A DNA stretch of 64,000 nucleotides from NCBI RefSeq assembly GCF_003985125.1, contig NZ_ML133579.1, positions 62,001-126,000 of the forward strand. Reading direction: 5' to 3'. Below the pieces are notes generated by a model, which searched no databases, was not told where the DNA came from, and was given only the letters and a program-made list of their open reading frames with translations. The stretch is from Rhizobium phaseoli. GTDB lineage: Bacteria; Pseudomonadota; Alphaproteobacteria; Rhizobiales; Rhizobiaceae. The position numbers and the translations under genes are program-made. Below are positions 44,264 through 53,173 of this stretch, piece by piece; position 1 is the first letter of the stretch; the number at the start of each line of letters is the position of its first letter.

Positions 44264-44737
44264 ATGAGCGACGATCACGAGCATTACCACATCGACTGGC
44301 GGGAACATGGCGTCAAGGTCATCCCCGGCAATTCGCTCGATCCCAACACTGCGCAGACGCCGGGCATGAACCGCGCGACGGCGATCAACAATGCGCGCGC
44401 CGGCGCCGAGAAGATCTGGGCGGGCACGGTGACGATCCATGCCAACGCCAAGACCGGCGCCCATCATCACGGCGATCTCGAAAGCATCATCTACGTCGTC
44501 AAGGGCAAGGCCCGCATGCGCTGGGGCGAGCATCTGGAATATACCGCCGAGGCCGGCCCCGGCGATTTCATCTATGTTCCGCCCTACGTGCCGCACCAGG
44601 AGATCAATGCCAGCCGCGACGAGACGCTGGAATGCGTGCTCGTCCGCTCAGGCCAGGAACCCGTCGTCGTCAATCTCGACATCGAGCCGGTCGAAAAGCC
44701 GGAAGACGTTCCCTGGATCGATCCGATCCATCGCTGA
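44264..44737 (+). CDS. Cupin-domain protein
   Basis: This 157-residue protein has one cupin barrel with the metal-binding set HANAKTGAHHHGDLESIIYV (three histidines and Glu) and a second half GPGDFIYVPPYVPHQEINAS with the last His. These sites usually hold iron, manganese or zinc. ATG 44264 follows GGTGGAGGC. The role is unknown; it converges on ugpC with a 21-base gap. Confidence 0.88.
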   Translation: MSDDHEHYHIDWREHGVKVIPGNSLDPNTAQTPGMNRATAINNARAGAEKIWAGTVTIHANAKTGAHHHGDLESIIYVVKGKARMRWGEHLEYTAEAGPGDFIYVPPYVPHQEINASRDETLECVLVRSGQEPVVVNLDIEPVEKPEDVPWIDPIHR

Positions 44738-44758
44738 TGTCAGCCAGCCATGAGGTCG

Positions 44759-45868
44759 TCAGGCGTGGACGGCACCGGCGCTGCTCATGGCGGAATTCTC
44801 GATGATCCGGCCGGTATCGGCGGCATAGAGGTGAATCGCATTGTGATCGATCGCGATGCCGATCGGATCACCCGATTTCACCGTCACGGCCTCGGTCAGC
44901 GCCACGGCAAAGGGCAGCCCGTCGAAATCGGCATGAACAACGCGGCTTGCGCCGAGTTCTTCGATGAAATCGGCCGTTGCGACCAATGCGCCGGGCGCAT
45001 CCGGGGCCACCAGCCGAGCTGCCTCGGCGCGTATGCCGAGCACGACGCGTTTGCCCTTCAGCGGCGCGGCGCGTTCGCGTGGCAGCGCAATTCTGCGGCT
45101 CTGATCATAGACGAAGACGCCCTCGTCGTTGATCGTGCCTTCGAGCAGGTTCATCGCCGGCGTGCCGACGAAGCCCGCAACGAAACGCGAGACCGGATGA
45201 TGATAGACCTCTTCCGGTGTACCGACCTGCTCCACCCTGCCGCCGTTCATCACCACCAGCCGGTCAGCCAACGTCATCGCCTCGGTCTGGTCATGCGTGA
45301 CGAAGATCGAGGTGGCGCCGAGGCGGCGATGCAGGCGGCGGATTTCGGCGCGCATGGCAATGCGCAGCTTGGCGTCGAGGTTCGACAGCGGTTCGTCGAA
45401 CAGGAAGACCTTCGGCTCGCGGATCATCGCGCGGCCCATGGCGACGCGCTGGCGCTGGCCGCCGGAAAGGGCGGCCGGTCTGCGGTCGAGGAAGGGCTCG
45501 AGGCTCAGCGCCTTGGCGACCTCGGCGATTCGCCGGCTGCGCTCGGCCTTCGCCACACCCGCCACCTTCAAGGCGTAGCCGATATTCTCGGCGACCGTCA
45601 TATGCGGATAGAGTGCGTAATTCTGGAACACCATGGCGCAGCCGCGCTCGCGCGGCTCCATCTGGTTGACGACGCGTCCGTCAATGGCGATTTCACCGCC
45701 GGTGATTTCCTCGAGGCCGGCGATCATGCGCAGGAGCGTGGACTTGCCGCAGCCGGATGGGCCGAGGATGACGATGAATTCGCCGGATTGGATCTCCAGG
45801 TCGACGCCGTGAACGACTGGATGCTTGCCGTAGCTCTTCTTCACATCACGGATTGAGATCGGTGCCAC
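44759..45868 (-). CDS. ugpC: UgpC, ATPase of the glycerol-3-phosphate ABC transporter
   Basis: This 369-residue MalK-type ATPase has Walker A GPSGCGKST (residues 36-44), signature LSGGQRQRV, Walker B VFLFDEPLSNLD, the H-loop THDQTEAMTLA, and a C-terminal TOBE regulatory domain (about 240-369). It powers import of glycerol-3-phosphate and related diesters together with UgpA, E and B. It is the last gene of ugpBAEC, 12 bases after ugpE. Confidence 0.93.
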   Translation of the reverse strand: MAPISIRDVKKSYGKHPVVHGVDLEIQSGEFIVILGPSGCGKSTLLRMIAGLEEITGGEIAIDGRVVNQMEPRERGCAMVFQNYALYPHMTVAENIGYALKVAGVAKAERSRRIAEVAKALSLEPFLDRRPAALSGGQRQRVAMGRAMIREPKVFLFDEPLSNLDAKLRIAMRAEIRRLHRRLGATSIFVTHDQTEAMTLADRLVVMNGGRVEQVGTPEEVYHHPVSRFVAGFVGTPAMNLLEGTINDEGVFVYDQSRRIALPRERAAPLKGKRVVLGIRAEAARLVAPDAPGALVATADFIEELGASRVVHADFDGLPFAVALTEAVTVKSGDPIGIAIDHNAIHLYAADTGRIIENSAMSSAGAVHA

Positions 45869-45880
45869 AGGACTGCTCCT

Positions 45881-46795
45881 TCACTTCTCGGTGGAGATAA
45901 GGCCGCGCACGAACCAGCGCTGCATCAGGATGACGAGCAACAGCGGCGGCGACATGATGATAAGTGTCCCGGCCATGGCGACGTTCCAGTCGGGCAGGCC
46001 GAATTCGGACGGAATAAGGGTCTTCAACTGCGTCACCGCAATGCCGAAATTCGGATCGGTGGTGACCAGCAGCGGCCAGAGATACTGGTTCCAGGCCCAG
46101 ACGAACATGATCGTGAACAGCGCGATCATGTTCGAGCGCGACAGCGGCAGCAGTATGTCGATGAAGAAGCGGACGGCGCCTGCGCCATCCATCTTCGTCG
46201 CCTCGGCAAGCTCGTCCGGAACGGTCAGATAGAACTGGCGGTAGAGGAAAGTGCCGGTGGCAGTGGCAACGAGCGGCGCCACGAGGCCGGTATAGGAATT
46301 CAACAGGCCCCATTCGAGCTTGATCTGGATGCCGGAGACCCAGGCGACGAGCGCGGTGATTCCAGTAAGGTCGAGGATCGTCTGAAATGGCTGCAATGCA
46401 TTCGCCGCAATCGAATAGGTCGGCACGATGCGGACTTCCAGCGGCAACATCAGCGTGATGAAGATGATCCAGAAGATCAGATGCCGCCCGCGGAAACGGA
46501 AGTAGACGATCGAGAAGGCCGCCATGGCGGAAAGCATGACCTTGCCGGCGCCGACCGCTGTCGCGAAGATGATGCTGTGGATCAGCTTGTTGCCGAGATC
46601 GGCGCGGATCCAGGCAGCCTGTGCATTTTCCCAGAAATGCGAACCCGGGGTCAGCGGCAGCGGCACCCGGTTGACCGTCTCCAGATCGAGCGTCGATGCG
46701 ATGATGACGATGACGAAAGGCAGAAGCGCGATCACCATGCCGAGCGCGAGTATCGTGTAGCAGATGAAGTTGAATATCGGCGTGCGTTCGATCAT
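45881..46795 (-). CDS. ugpE: UgpE, permease of the glycerol-3-phosphate transporter
   Basis: This 304-residue protein has six transmembrane segments. It has the EAA-loop PDELAEATKMDGAGAVRFFI (about 198-217) that docks the ATPase, and FIDILLPLSRSNMIALFTIM. The order and neighbours match the E. coli ugp operon. Its start follows the ugpA stop by 10 bases, with GAGG upstream. Confidence 0.92.
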   Translation of the reverse strand: MIERTPIFNFICYTILALGMVIALLPFVIVIIASTLDLETVNRVPLPLTPGSHFWENAQAAWIRADLGNKLIHSIIFATAVGAGKVMLSAMAAFSIVYFRFRGRHLIFWIIFITLMLPLEVRIVPTYSIAANALQPFQTILDLTGITALVAWVSGIQIKLEWGLLNSYTGLVAPLVATATGTFLYRQFYLTVPDELAEATKMDGAGAVRFFIDILLPLSRSNMIALFTIMFVWAWNQYLWPLLVTTDPNFGIAVTQLKTLIPSEFGLPDWNVAMAGTLIIMSPPLLLVILMQRWFVRGLISTEK

Positions 46796-46805
46796 GCCCG
46801 CAACC

Positions 46806-47690
46806 TCACTTGTAGTGCACGCGCCGCTCGATGAAGCGGAACTGGAAGATGGTGAGAAGGACGACGAGCGCCATCAGGATGATCGACTGGGCGGCAGCAC
46901 CGGAATAATCGAGCCCCCTGAAACCGTCGAAATAGATCTTGTAGACCATCAGCTCGGTCGCGCGCGCCGGTCCGCCCTGGGTCATGACGTCGACGATGCC
47001 GAAGGAATCCTGGAAGCTTTCGGTGATGTTGATGACGAGCAGGAAAAACAATGTCGGCGTCAGCAGCGGCAATTGCAGGTCCCACATGCGGCGCAGCGGC
47101 CCCGAGCCGTCCATGGCCGCGGCCTCGATCAGCGAGCGCGGAATGCCCTGAAGGGCCGAAAGGAAGAAGATGAAATTATAGCCGATATATTTCCAGGAAA
47201 AGGCGATGATGACGGCGATCATCGCGTCCTTGCCGTCGAGTGCCGGGTTCCAGAGGCCGGGCCAGACATGATTGATGACGGAGAGAAGACCTGCTTCCGG
47301 CGCCAGGATGAAGCGGAAGGCGAGACCGAGAGCGGGCGCGGCAATCGCATAGGGCCAGATAAAGACCGACCGGTAGATTTTGTGGCCGCGCAGTTCACGG
47401 TCCGTCAACAGCGCCAGGATGAGGGCCATCCCCATGGCGATCGCCGTCGAGCTGAAGCCGAAGATCATGCTGCGGGTGATCGACTCCCAATAGATGGGAT
47501 CGCCGAGCAGTTGCTTGAAATTGTCGAAACCGACCCAGGCGTTGCCGCCGCCCCATGGCTGCTCGAGCGTGAACGCCCAATAGAGCGCCTGCGCACTCGG
47601 CCAATAGAAGAAGACGAAGATCAGCAGCAGCATCGGAAAGGCGAAGAGCAGTCCGATTGTCGTCGAGGAGAAAGTGACGCGCTTTTCCAT
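46806..47690 (-). CDS. ugpA: UgpA, permease of the glycerol-3-phosphate transporter
   Basis: This 294-residue protein with six membrane segments starts MEKRVTFSSTTIGLLFAFPM. It carries the EAA-like loop IPRSLIEAAAMDGSGPLRRM (about 188-207). It pairs with UgpE to form the channel. A strong hairpin lies between ugpB and this gene, likely lowering permease expression relative to the binding protein. Confidence 0.92.
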   Translation of the reverse strand: MEKRVTFSSTTIGLLFAFPMLLLIFVFFYWPSAQALYWAFTLEQPWGGGNAWVGFDNFKQLLGDPIYWESITRSMIFGFSSTAIAMGMALILALLTDRELRGHKIYRSVFIWPYAIAAPALGLAFRFILAPEAGLLSVINHVWPGLWNPALDGKDAMIAVIIAFSWKYIGYNFIFFLSALQGIPRSLIEAAAMDGSGPLRRMWDLQLPLLTPTLFFLLVINITESFQDSFGIVDVMTQGGPARATELMVYKIYFDGFRGLDYSGAAAQSIILMALVVLLTIFQFRFIERRVHYK

Positions 47691-47768
47691 GAGTGGTCGT
47701 TTTCGCCTGGTTTGTTTGGGCGCGGGCGACAGTGCGCATCCGCGACTGATGAGGAGAGCTTACAAAGA

Positions 47769-47800
47769 CGCACCCGGCGCGCGCAAGGCGGCCGGGTGCG
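47769..47800 (-). repeat. Intercistronic hairpin between ugpB and ugpA
   Basis: CGCACCCGGC (47769-47778) and GCCGGGTGCG (47791-47800) are perfect 10-base complements with a 12-base loop, starting 15 bases past the ugpB stop. Such hairpins after binding-protein genes commonly stabilise the upstream message or act as partial terminators. Confidence 0.7.
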
Positions 47801-47815
47801 GCGCATGTCAGGCGA

Positions 47816-49171
47816 TCAAGGAAGCTGAACGTTCTTGTAAGTCTGCTGGAAGCGGCGCAGCAGCTGGTTGCCGCGATCTGCAGCGCCATCGAGCGAAGCC
47901 TGGACGTCGGCATTGTTGACGAAGATCGCCTGCAGGCCGTTGGCGATTTCGGTGCGGACCTGCAGCAGGCCGCCGAGGCGGATGCCGTGCGGAGCCGTAT
48001 CGCCGGCAGGCGATGCGGTCAGGCTCTGGATGGCCAATTCACGGCCGGCATAGGGAGCCTTGTCGTAGAAGCCCTGCTTCTTCAGATATTCGAAGCCGGA
48101 ATTACGAACCGGGATGTAGCCGGTGACGGTCGACCAGGTCAGCGCTTCTTCCGGCTTGGCGATGAAGTTGAAGAAGGCGGCCGCAGCCTTGTATTCGGCG
48201 TCGGTGTGGCCCTTCAGAACCCAGAGCGAAGCGCCGCCGACGAATGAGCTGTGGCGGGTTGCGTTGCCGTAGGTCGGGAGCATCGAAACGCCCCAGTTCA
48301 TGCCCTGCTTGGCGGTACGGCCGATATTGCCGTGGTCGCCGACCGAGGTCAGGATGACCTGGCAATCGCCGGCAGCGAAGGCTTCGACGAAGGTCTGGCC
48401 GACGGCCTTGTTCTTGATGACGGCGAGCTTGTTGTCGTACCAGGACTTGAGGTCCTTGATGTAGCTGACGAGAAGCGGATTCTTGTTGAACACCAGCTCG
48501 GCGTCGAGGCCTTCGAAGCCGTTCTTCTTCGTGGCGATCGCTTCGCCGTTGACGGCTTCGAACTGCTCGACGTACTGCCAGACTTCATTGTTGGAGATGT
48601 CAAAGGCGAGCGGGCAGGCGTAGCCGGCGTCCTTCAGGGCCTTGAAATCTTCGCCGGCTTCCTGCCAGGTGGCGGGAGCATGGTCCTTGCCGATCTTGGC
48701 GAAGGCATCCTTGTTCCAATAGAGCAGAGCGGTCGACGAGTTGAAGGGGAAGGAATACATCTCGCCCTTGGACGTCGCATAATAGTTTGCAATGCCGGAG
48801 AAGTAATCTTTCCAGTCGACCGTGTAGCCCATGTCGGTCATCAGCTGGTTTGCCGGATAGAAGGCGCCGGAGAGCATGATGTCGAGGGTGCCGGCGTCGG
48901 AGACCTGAGCGATCGTCGGCTGCTTGCCGGCGCGGAAAGCGGCAATCGTATTCTGCAGGGAAGCATCGTAGCTACCCTGGCTGGTGCAGACGACTTCGTA
49001 GTCGCCCTGCGACTGGTTGAAGCGATCGCACTGTTCCTGGACACGCTTCGCGATATCACCGGAATTGCCGAACCAGAAGTCGATCTTGGTCTTATCGGCG
49101 GCGGCAGCGGGACCAGCAAGAAACGCTGAAGCGAGAAGGGCGCCAACGGCGCCGAGAAGCTTGGCTTGCAT
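47816..49171 (-). CDS. ugpB: UgpB, periplasmic glycerol-3-phosphate-binding protein
   Basis: This 451-residue protein starts with a signal peptide (MQAKLLGAVGALLASAFLAG, cleaved near PAAAA). It has family 1 solute-binding features: IDFWFGNSGDIAKRVQEQCD, GEMYSFPFNSSTALLYWNKD, and FVGGASLWVLKGHTD. The closing motif GNQLLRRFQQTYKN closely matches E. coli UgpB. ATG 49171 follows GAGG. It binds glycerol-3-phosphate or its diesters and delivers them to UgpAE. Confidence 0.93.
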   Translation of the reverse strand: MQAKLLGAVGALLASAFLAGPAAAADKTKIDFWFGNSGDIAKRVQEQCDRFNQSQGDYEVVCTSQGSYDASLQNTIAAFRAGKQPTIAQVSDAGTLDIMLSGAFYPANQLMTDMGYTVDWKDYFSGIANYYATSKGEMYSFPFNSSTALLYWNKDAFAKIGKDHAPATWQEAGEDFKALKDAGYACPLAFDISNNEVWQYVEQFEAVNGEAIATKKNGFEGLDAELVFNKNPLLVSYIKDLKSWYDNKLAVIKNKAVGQTFVEAFAAGDCQVILTSVGDHGNIGRTAKQGMNWGVSMLPTYGNATRHSSFVGGASLWVLKGHTDAEYKAAAAFFNFIAKPEEALTWSTVTGYIPVRNSGFEYLKKQGFYDKAPYAGRELAIQSLTASPAGDTAPHGIRLGGLLQVRTEIANGLQAIFVNNADVQASLDGAADRGNQLLRRFQQTYKNVQLP

Positions 49172-49535
49172 GAGAACCTCGAACGGAAAAGAGACGCGCA
49201 CTTTCAGCGCACGCCCTATTAGCTGGTCCAAATTGCCGCGGCCAATGAATATTCCATGACATGAAACAACCGAAATCGTACCGTCACGAAACCTTCATGC
49301 GGATGTTATTTGCCACGGCTGAAGGCTATATTGAGAGAAGCCTCGCCAACCACCCCAGCGCACTGCCGAATAGTTATATCTATACCAGAATTCCTATAAA
49401 TTTCAATGATTTTCAATATTTGACTATACTTCGATCGCTCCTCTTTATTCGCTGGCAATGGTCGCTTGAAACTTACAAAGAGCGCCATTTTTCTGCCGCT
49501 GCACTGCTGTGCAACGCCCGGTTTCAAGCTCGAAA
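49172..49535. other. Intergenic region upstream of ugpB, AT-rich core
   Basis: This is 364 bases without a supported gene between ugpB and the 3' end of the ROK gene. The part at about 49330-49450 is distinctly AT-rich (runs such as TATATCTATACC, TTCAATGATTTTCAATATTTG) and differs in composition from all surrounding DNA. It may contain the ugp promoter and the ROK 3' end. I see no clear terminator. Confidence 0.5.
49245..49262 (-). promoter_or_regulatory. Candidate Pho box upstream of ugpB
   Basis: On the minus strand, ATGTCAT and TATTCAT are separated by 4 bases, resembling the two CTGTCAT-like repeats of a PhoB site, though the second is weak. It lies 74 bases before the ugpB start. In E. 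coli, ugp is PhoB-controlled, which makes this plausible. Confidence 0.3.
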
Positions 49536-50741
49536 TCAGCGGGAATCCTTCAAAATTGCAGCAAAATGCGGATCGAATGCCCGACCGATTGGTCCAGCGG
49601 CCGCCCCGAGCGCCACCGACCAAGGATCGGCCATGCCGGACTGCAGCCGCGGCAGCGTCCGGCCGCGCCGTTCGGCGATCGAGGGCAGCAGCGGGCCGAT
49701 GGCCGCAATCAACCTGTTGACCAATGCCTCGGGCGCGCTGCCGCAGAGGATCACCGTCTGCGGATCGAAGATCGTTTCGATCAGATGGATGCTCCAGCGC
49801 AGGTCAGCAGCCGCCGTTTCGATCCAGGTGTCGATGCCTGGATCGCCCCCGGAGGCGAGGTCATTGATGTGTGCATGCAGATCGGGATCGGCGGGATCGG
49901 CCGAGAGATATTGGTAGAGCGAGGCGAGCGAGGCGCGGTGTTCGAGCGGGGTCGATTTGCCATCGGCAAAGAGCAGTGCCATGCCGATCTCGCCGGCATT
50001 GCCGTTGGCGCCGCGATAGAGTTCGCCGTTCAGGATGAGACCGGCGCCAATGCCGTAGCCGACGAACAGGCAGACGGCATGGTCGAGGCCATGCGCGGCC
50101 CCCACCATACGCTCCGCAGTCGCGGCCGCTGCCGCATCGTTCTGCAGACCGACATCGAGCCCGGTGCCGGCGGTCAGCGTGTCCAGCAGCGGAAACTTCT
50201 GCCAAGCCTCCATCATCCACGGATCGTCGCCGCTGCCGTCGATCCCGAAGGGACCTGGCATCGCGACGCCGAGGCCGACCAGCCGCTTCTCGGATTGCCG
50301 GACGATCCCGGCGAGCTTTAACCGCACACTGGCGACGAGATCGAGAATGACCTTCGTTCCTGTCGACGGGCCTCCCGGTGGCAGAACGGCCTCGGCGCGC
50401 ACGAGAACGCGGCCGACGAGATCAACGGCGACCGCCCGCGTCACGTGCCGGTCGATCTGCAGGCCGATCGCAAAGGCGCCCTCGGGAACGAGCCGATACG
50501 GCGTCGAGGGCTGGCCCCTGCCCTTTCGCACCGCCTCCTGCGAACTGACGAGACCGTCGCGCTCGAGTTCCTCGATGATATTCGACACAGTCTGCTTGGT
50601 CAGCCGCGTCGCGCGCGCCAGATCGGCGCGCGAGAGCGCACCGTTGATCCTCAAGGCATCGATCATCACGCGCCGGTTATGCGCGCTGGTGCCTTCGTGA
50701 TTGGTGCCGCTCTTGGCCCTGATGGGCCTGCTGTCATTCAT
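49536..50741 (-). CDS. ROK-family transcriptional repressor lacking the zinc motif
   Basis: This 401-residue protein has an N-terminal winged helix (ARATRLTKQTVSNIIEELER, about residues 38-57) and a C-terminal sugar-kinase-like ROK domain with VGLGVAMPGPFGI and VGYGIGAGLILNGELYRGAN. The cysteine zinc site CxCGxxGCxE found in NagC/Mlc-type ROK regulators is missing, replaced by GKSTPLEHRASLASL. Effector binding may thus differ. ATG 50741 follows AGAGG; a TTG lies two codons upstream. It diverges from the sugar ABC operon and is the likely repressor. Confidence 0.9.
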   Translation of the reverse strand: MNDSRPIRAKSGTNHEGTSAHNRRVMIDALRINGALSRADLARATRLTKQTVSNIIEELERDGLVSSQEAVRKGRGQPSTPYRLVPEGAFAIGLQIDRHVTRAVAVDLVGRVLVRAEAVLPPGGPSTGTKVILDLVASVRLKLAGIVRQSEKRLVGLGVAMPGPFGIDGSGDDPWMMEAWQKFPLLDTLTAGTGLDVGLQNDAAAAATAERMVGAAHGLDHAVCLFVGYGIGAGLILNGELYRGANGNAGEIGMALLFADGKSTPLEHRASLASLYQYLSADPADPDLHAHINDLASGGDPGIDTWIETAAADLRWSIHLIETIFDPQTVILCGSAPEALVNRLIAAIGPLLPSIAERRGRTLPRLQSGMADPWSVALGAAAGPIGRAFDPHFAAILKDSR

Positions 50742-50783
50742 GTGCAATTGCCTCTTGACTCCAGTAGAATGTTGAAGAAGTAA

Positions 50784-50804
50784 TAAGTCAAGACAATTGA
50801 CTTA
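50784..50804. promoter_or_regulatory. Palindromic operator for the ROK regulator
   Basis: TAAGTCAA (50784-50791) and TTGACTTA (50797-50804) are perfect 8-base complements with a GACAA spacer, 43 bases from the ROK start and 166 from the binding-protein start. One arm also reads TTGACT, a plausible -35 element for the ROK gene. This fits repression of both divergent transcripts. Confidence 0.65.
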
Positions 50805-50969
50805 ATAAGGGACCGAAGAGTTCCAGGGAACGCAGGAAGCCGCACAGGGCCTCCAACGACGCTCCGAGATGACCAACCGGCACGTTTTGTTTCACGCGTG
50901 CCTTGTCGAAAACCGATGGCGGAAAATCCGCCCTCGGCAATGCGTAAATGTCAAAAACTGGAGGCTGCA

Positions 50970-52208
50970 ATGCTGAAATCCCTTACCAAGACGCTTCTGG
51001 GTGCGGCCTTGATCGGCGCATCTCTTGCACCGCATGCTTTCGCCGAAACGACGCTGAACGCGCTGTTCATGGCGCAGGCCGCTTACAGCGAGGCCGATGT
51101 GCGCGCCATGACCGACGCCTTCGCCAAGGCAAACCCTGACATCAAGGTCAATCTCGAATTCGTTCCCTATGAGGGGCTGCATGACAAGACAGTGCTGGCG
51201 CAGGGTTCCGGCGGCGGTTATGACGTCGTCCTCTTCGACGTCATCTGGCCGGCCGAATACGCCACCAACAAGGTGCTGGTCGACGTCTCCTCCCGCATCA
51301 CCGAGGAGATGAAGAAGGGCGTGCTGCCGGGTGCATGGACCACTGTGCAATATGACGGCAAATATTACGGCATGCCGTGGATCCTCGACACAAAATACCT
51401 GTTCTACAACAAGGAGATCCTCGAAAAGGCTGGCATCAAGGCGCCGCCGAAAACCTGGGACGAGCTGACCGAGCAGGCAAAAGCGATCAAGGACAAGGGT
51501 CTGCTCGCCACCCCGATCGCCTGGAGCTGGTCGCAGGCCGAAGCGGCGATCTGCGATTACACCACCCTCGTCAGTGCCTATGGCGGCGATTTCCTGAAGG
51601 ACGGCAAACCTGCCTTCCAGAGCGGTGGCGGTCTTGACGCCCTGAAATATATGGTGGCCAGCTATACGTCCGGCCTGACTAATCCGAACTCCAAGGAGTT
51701 CCTGGAAGAGGACGTCCGCAAAGTCTTCGAAAACGGCGATGCCGCCTTCGCGCTCAACTGGACCTACATGTACAACATGGCCAACGACCCGAAGGACAGC
51801 AAGGTCGCGGGCAAGGTCGGCGTCGTGCCGGCGCCGGGTGTCGCCGGCAAGAGCGAGGCTTCGGCCGTCAACGGCTCGATGGGCCTCGGCATCACTTCCG
51901 CCAGCCAGCATCCCGACGAGGCCTGGAAATACATCACCTTCATGACCTCGCAGGCGACACAGAACGCCTACGCCAAGCTCAGCCTGCCGATCTGGGCCTC
52001 CTCCTACGAGGACCCGGCCGTTACCAAGGGCCAGGAAGAACTGATCTCGGCCGCCAAGGTCGGCCTTGCCGCGATGTATCCGCGCCCGACGACGCCGAAA
52101 TATCAGGAACTTTCGACGGCGCTGCAGCAGGCGATCCAGGAATCGCTACTTGGCCAGTCGACGCCTGAGGATGCGCTGAAGTCGGCCGCCGAAAACAGCG
52201 GCCTCTGA
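50970..52208 (+). CDS. Sugar ABC transporter substrate-binding protein
   Basis: This 412-residue protein has a signal peptide (MLKSLTKTLLGAALIGASLA, cleaved near HAFA). A family 1 solute-binding fold follows, with YDVVLFDVIWPAEYATNKVL, KYYGMPWILDTKYLFYNKEI and ASAVNGSMGLGITSASQHPD. ATG 50970 follows GGAGGCTGCA. It delivers a sugar or sugar-amine to the two permeases encoded next. The bound sugar is unknown; the SIS and PfkB genes in the operon suggest an amino sugar or glycated amino acid. Confidence 0.9.
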   Translation: MLKSLTKTLLGAALIGASLAPHAFAETTLNALFMAQAAYSEADVRAMTDAFAKANPDIKVNLEFVPYEGLHDKTVLAQGSGGGYDVVLFDVIWPAEYATNKVLVDVSSRITEEMKKGVLPGAWTTVQYDGKYYGMPWILDTKYLFYNKEILEKAGIKAPPKTWDELTEQAKAIKDKGLLATPIAWSWSQAEAAICDYTTLVSAYGGDFLKDGKPAFQSGGGLDALKYMVASYTSGLTNPNSKEFLEEDVRKVFENGDAAFALNWTYMYNMANDPKDSKVAGKVGVVPAPGVAGKSEASAVNGSMGLGITSASQHPDEAWKYITFMTSQATQNAYAKLSLPIWASSYEDPAVTKGQEELISAAKVGLAAMYPRPTTPKYQELSTALQQAIQESLLGQSTPEDALKSAAENSGL

Positions 52209-52222
52209 GTCCGACATAAACC

Positions 52223-52248
52223 CCGGGCGGCGCCCTGTCGTCGCCCGG
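52223..52248 (+). repeat. Intercistronic hairpin after the binding-protein gene
   Basis: CCGGGCG (52223-52229) and CGCCCGG (52242-52248) are perfect 7-base complements with a 12-base loop, located just after the binding-protein stop. It parallels the hairpin after ugpB and may raise binding-protein levels over the permeases. Confidence 0.6.
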
Positions 52249-52288
52249 CTCGATTCCAATAACCCATGAATGAAAAAGGGTCGCCTCG

Positions 52289-53173
52289 ATGTCGGGCACA
52301 TGGCTGACAACGCGCGCGTGGCTGTTGATGCTGCCGCTTCTCGTGGTCATGATCTCGGTCATCGGCTGGCCGCTGGTCGATACCGTCGGCCTCTCCTTCA
52401 CCGATGCCAAGCTCGTCGGCACCGCAGGCAATTTCGTCGGCATCGACAATTACGTGAAGATGCTCTCCGGCTCGAATTTCCAACGCACGCTCGTTACCAC
52501 CGCATGGTTCGCAATCGTCTCGGTCGCCGCCGAAATGGTGATCGGCGTGCTTGCCGCCCTCCTGCTGAACCAGCAGTTCCGCGGCCGCACCGCGCTGCGC
52601 GCCTTGATGATCCTGCCCTGGGCGCTGCCGACCGTCGTCAACGCCACGCTCTGGCGCCTGATCTACAATCCGGAATATGGTGCGCTCAACGCCGCGCTGA
52701 CGCAACTCGGCCTCATCGACGCCTATCGCTCCTGGCTCGGCGAGCCGGGGACGGCGCTGGCAGCCCTCATCGTCGCCGACTGCTGGAAGAACTTCCCGCT
52801 GGTGGCACTGATCGCGCTTGCCGCACTCCAGGCCGTGCCGCGCGACATCACCGCCGCCTCGCTGGTCGACGGCGCCGGCCCCTTCGCCCGCTTCCGCTTC
52901 GTCATCCTTCCCTATCTCGCCGGCCCGCTGATGGTGGCGCTCGTGCTGCGCACAATCGAAGCCTTCAAGGTGTTCGACATCATCTGGGTCATGACCCGCG
53001 GCGGCCCGGCCAACAGCACCCGCACGCTGTCGATCCTCGTCTATCAGGAAGCCTTCTCGTTTCAGCGGGCGGGCTCGGGCGCGTCGCTGGCCTTGATCGT
53101 CACGCTGCTGGTGACGCTGCTTGCCGCCGGCTATGCCGCTCTGGTGCGCAAGACCGCCGGGAGTGCCGCCTGA
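52289..53173 (+). CDS. Sugar ABC transporter permease 1 (MalF type)
   Basis: This 294-residue protein has six spans. It starts MSGTWLTTRAWLLMLPLLVV and has the EAA loop VPRDITAASLVDGAGPFARF (about residues 184-203). It pairs with the next permease; the stop TGA overlaps the next ATG by one base (TGATG), suggesting coupled translation. Confidence 0.92.
   Translation: MSGTWLTTRAWLLMLPLLVVMISVIGWPLVDTVGLSFTDAKLVGTAGNFVGIDNYVKMLSGSNFQRTLVTTAWFAIVSVAAEMVIGVLAALLLNQQFRGRTALRALMILPWALPTVVNATLWRLIYNPEYGALNAALTQLGLIDAYRSWLGEPGTALAALIVADCWKNFPLVALIALAALQAVPRDITAASLVDGAGPFARFRFVILPYLAGPLMVALVLRTIEAFKVFDIIWVMTRGGPANSTRTLSILVYQEAFSFQRAGSGASLALIVTLLVTLLAAGYAALVRKTAGSAA

Noticed and set aside
49261..49917. 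Frame of 218 codons overlapping the ROK gene
   Set aside because: The second half is antisense to the ROK coding region and the first half is AT-rich without a ribosome site or family match.
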